Origin: UBA2093 sp049454855
Lineage (GTDB): Bacteria > Actinomycetota > Acidimicrobiia > Acidimicrobiales > Ilumatobacteraceae
Direction of reading: 5' to 3'
Assembly: GCA_049454855.1 (NCBI GenBank)
Contig: JBMUAQ010000017.1
Span: 1 to 25,690, forward strand
DNA length: 25,690 bases
Position 1 is the first letter of the stretch. Every line of letters starts with the position of its first letter. A program made the position numbers and the translations under genes. The notes beneath the pieces were generated by a model. It searched no databases. It saw nothing but the letters and a program-made list of their open reading frames with translations, and had not been told where the DNA came from. This document shows positions 24,909 to 25,690 of the stretch, one piece after another.

Positions 24909-25690
24909 ATGAGCCATCCGCCAGGGGGTTTCGTGCCCTCCACACATGTCAGCCCCGACGCCCGTGCACACCGGTACGTGCATGTCATCGGGGCGAAGGT
25001 GTTCGTCGACGACCGTCCCGCCGAAGACGGATGGGGGCAGCTGTTCCTGGGGATGGACGGCGACGTCGCGGTGTGGGGGATCGACGTTCCCCACGGCGAG
25101 GACCCTGCGTACGGCGCCGAGACCGACCTGTACTCACTGTTCGGGCGCGTGAGCGAGCGGGAGTGGTTCATCGCGGGCCGCGCGGTGCAGATAGTGGAAT
25201 GGGCGCGCACTCACCGGTTCTGCGGCAAGTGCGGCGGACCCACCGAGATGTCGTCGACCGACCGCGCATTCAACTGCCCCTCATGCAGGATCCCGTTCTT
25301 CCCCCGGTTGTCGCCCGCCATCATCACGCTGGTGACGCGCGGCGAGGGTGCCGCCGAGGAGGCACTGCTCGCGCGCGGCACGAACTTCCGTGTGCCGCTG
25401 TACTCGTGCCTTGCGGGGTTCGTGGAGCCCGGCGAGAACCTCGAGGAGGCGGTGGTGCGCGAGGTGCGCGAGGAGGTCGGCATCACCGTCAGAGACGTGC
25501 GCTACGTGGCGAGCCAGCCCTGGCCGTTCCCCAACTCGCTGATGCTCGGGTTCACGGCGCGGCATGCGTCGGGAGACATCGTGATCGACGAGACGGAGAT
25601 CTCCGATGCGCAGTGGTTCCGCCGTGACGACATCCCGATGATCCCGGGGAACATCTCCATCGCGCGGCGGCTGATCGACCTCTGGTTGCT
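24909..25690 (+). CDS. nudC: NAD(+) diphosphatase / NAD-cap hydrolase, 3' end cut by window
   Basis: The first 260 residues of a NudC-type Nudix hydrolase are present, with the frame still open at the window edge. NudC splits NAD(H) into NMN(H) and AMP and removes NAD caps from RNA. An N-terminal domain is followed by a zinc ribbon with Cys105, Cys108, Cys123 and Cys126 (FCGKC and CPSC). A complete Nudix box then runs from Gly170 to Ile192, with Glu176, Arg184-Glu185 and Glu188-Glu189. The NudC-specific SQPWPFPNS (202-210) lies just downstream and separates this family from other Nudix enzymes. The ATG at 24909 gives a plausible N-terminus and has TACCGT upstream. Only a short C-terminal part is missing. 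Confidence 0.95.
   Translation, partial: MSHPPGGFVPSTHVSPDARAHRYVHVIGAKVFVDDRPAEDGWGQLFLGMDGDVAVWGIDVPHGEDPAYGAETDLYSLFGRVSEREWFIAGRAVQIVEWARTHRFCGKCGGPTEMSSTDRAFNCPSCRIPFFPRLSPAIITLVTRGEGAAEEALLARGTNFRVPLYSCLAGFVEPGENLEEAVVREVREEVGITVRDVRYVASQPWPFPNSLMLGFTARHASGDIVIDETEISDAQWFRRDDIPMIPGNISIARRLIDLWL

Overview
The window is high-GC, almost wall-to-wall coding DNA (22 genes, longest gap 85 bases) and looks like an actinobacterial chromosome. Lineage-marking products support this: a mycothiol S-conjugate amidase (Mca), the actinobacterial form of DapD, a GlfT2-like galactofuranosyltransferase beside UDP-galactopyranose mutase, an LpdA-type flavoprotein, and an AccA3-type biotin carboxylase/BCCP fusion. 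The mix of multiple acyl-CoA enzymes, a stand-alone mutase large subunit and SpoIID/LCP/M15 wall proteins would suit an environmental lineage such as Acidimicrobiia. That placement is an inference; nothing here proves it. No phage, insertion sequence, CRISPR array, tRNA or rRNA was seen.

Layout. 1-2598 (+): end of glf and a glfT2-like gene, for galactofuranan synthesis. 2605-6746 (-): class II aldolase, RhtA/EamA exporter and a secreted SpoIID-SGNH-peptidoglycan-binding fusion. 6832-9097 (+): coenzyme-B12-type acyl-CoA mutase large subunit and a crotonase. 9110-12100 (-): lysS, dapD and a nitroreductase. 12170-14933 (+): secreted M15-type peptidase and an LpdA-like FAD oxidoreductase. 14941-16707 (-): biotin carboxylase/BCCP, divergent from birA (16727-17467, +), which is followed by an LCP-family gene. 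18528-21307 (-): PAS-GGDEF-EAL protein and a PEBP lipoprotein. 21366-22283 (+): mca. 22299-24865 (-): thiolase, SNase-like lipoprotein and YdjC-type deacetylase. 24909-end (+): nudC, cut by the window edge.

Themes. Cell-envelope genes (glf, glfT2-like, SpoIID fusion, M15, LCP, dapD for diaminopimelate) alternate with CoA metabolism (mutase, crotonase, carboxylase plus its biotin ligase, thiolase). These are ordinary housekeeping and accessory functions; I see no defence island or obvious new multi-gene system.

The strongest unexplained signal is regulatory. Nearly every gene that must have its own promoter carries a TANNNT hexamer (TAGCCT, TAGCGT, TACCGT and similar) only 6-9 bases before its start codon. 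This is the spacing expected if transcription begins at or within about 3 bases of the start codon, that is, leaderless mRNAs. Shine-Dalgarno sequences are scarce; the clear exception is dapD, translated from inside the end of lysS. The birA/carboxylase pair shares a 19-base divergent gap with a symmetric 12-base palindrome that could serve as a -10 element for both strands.
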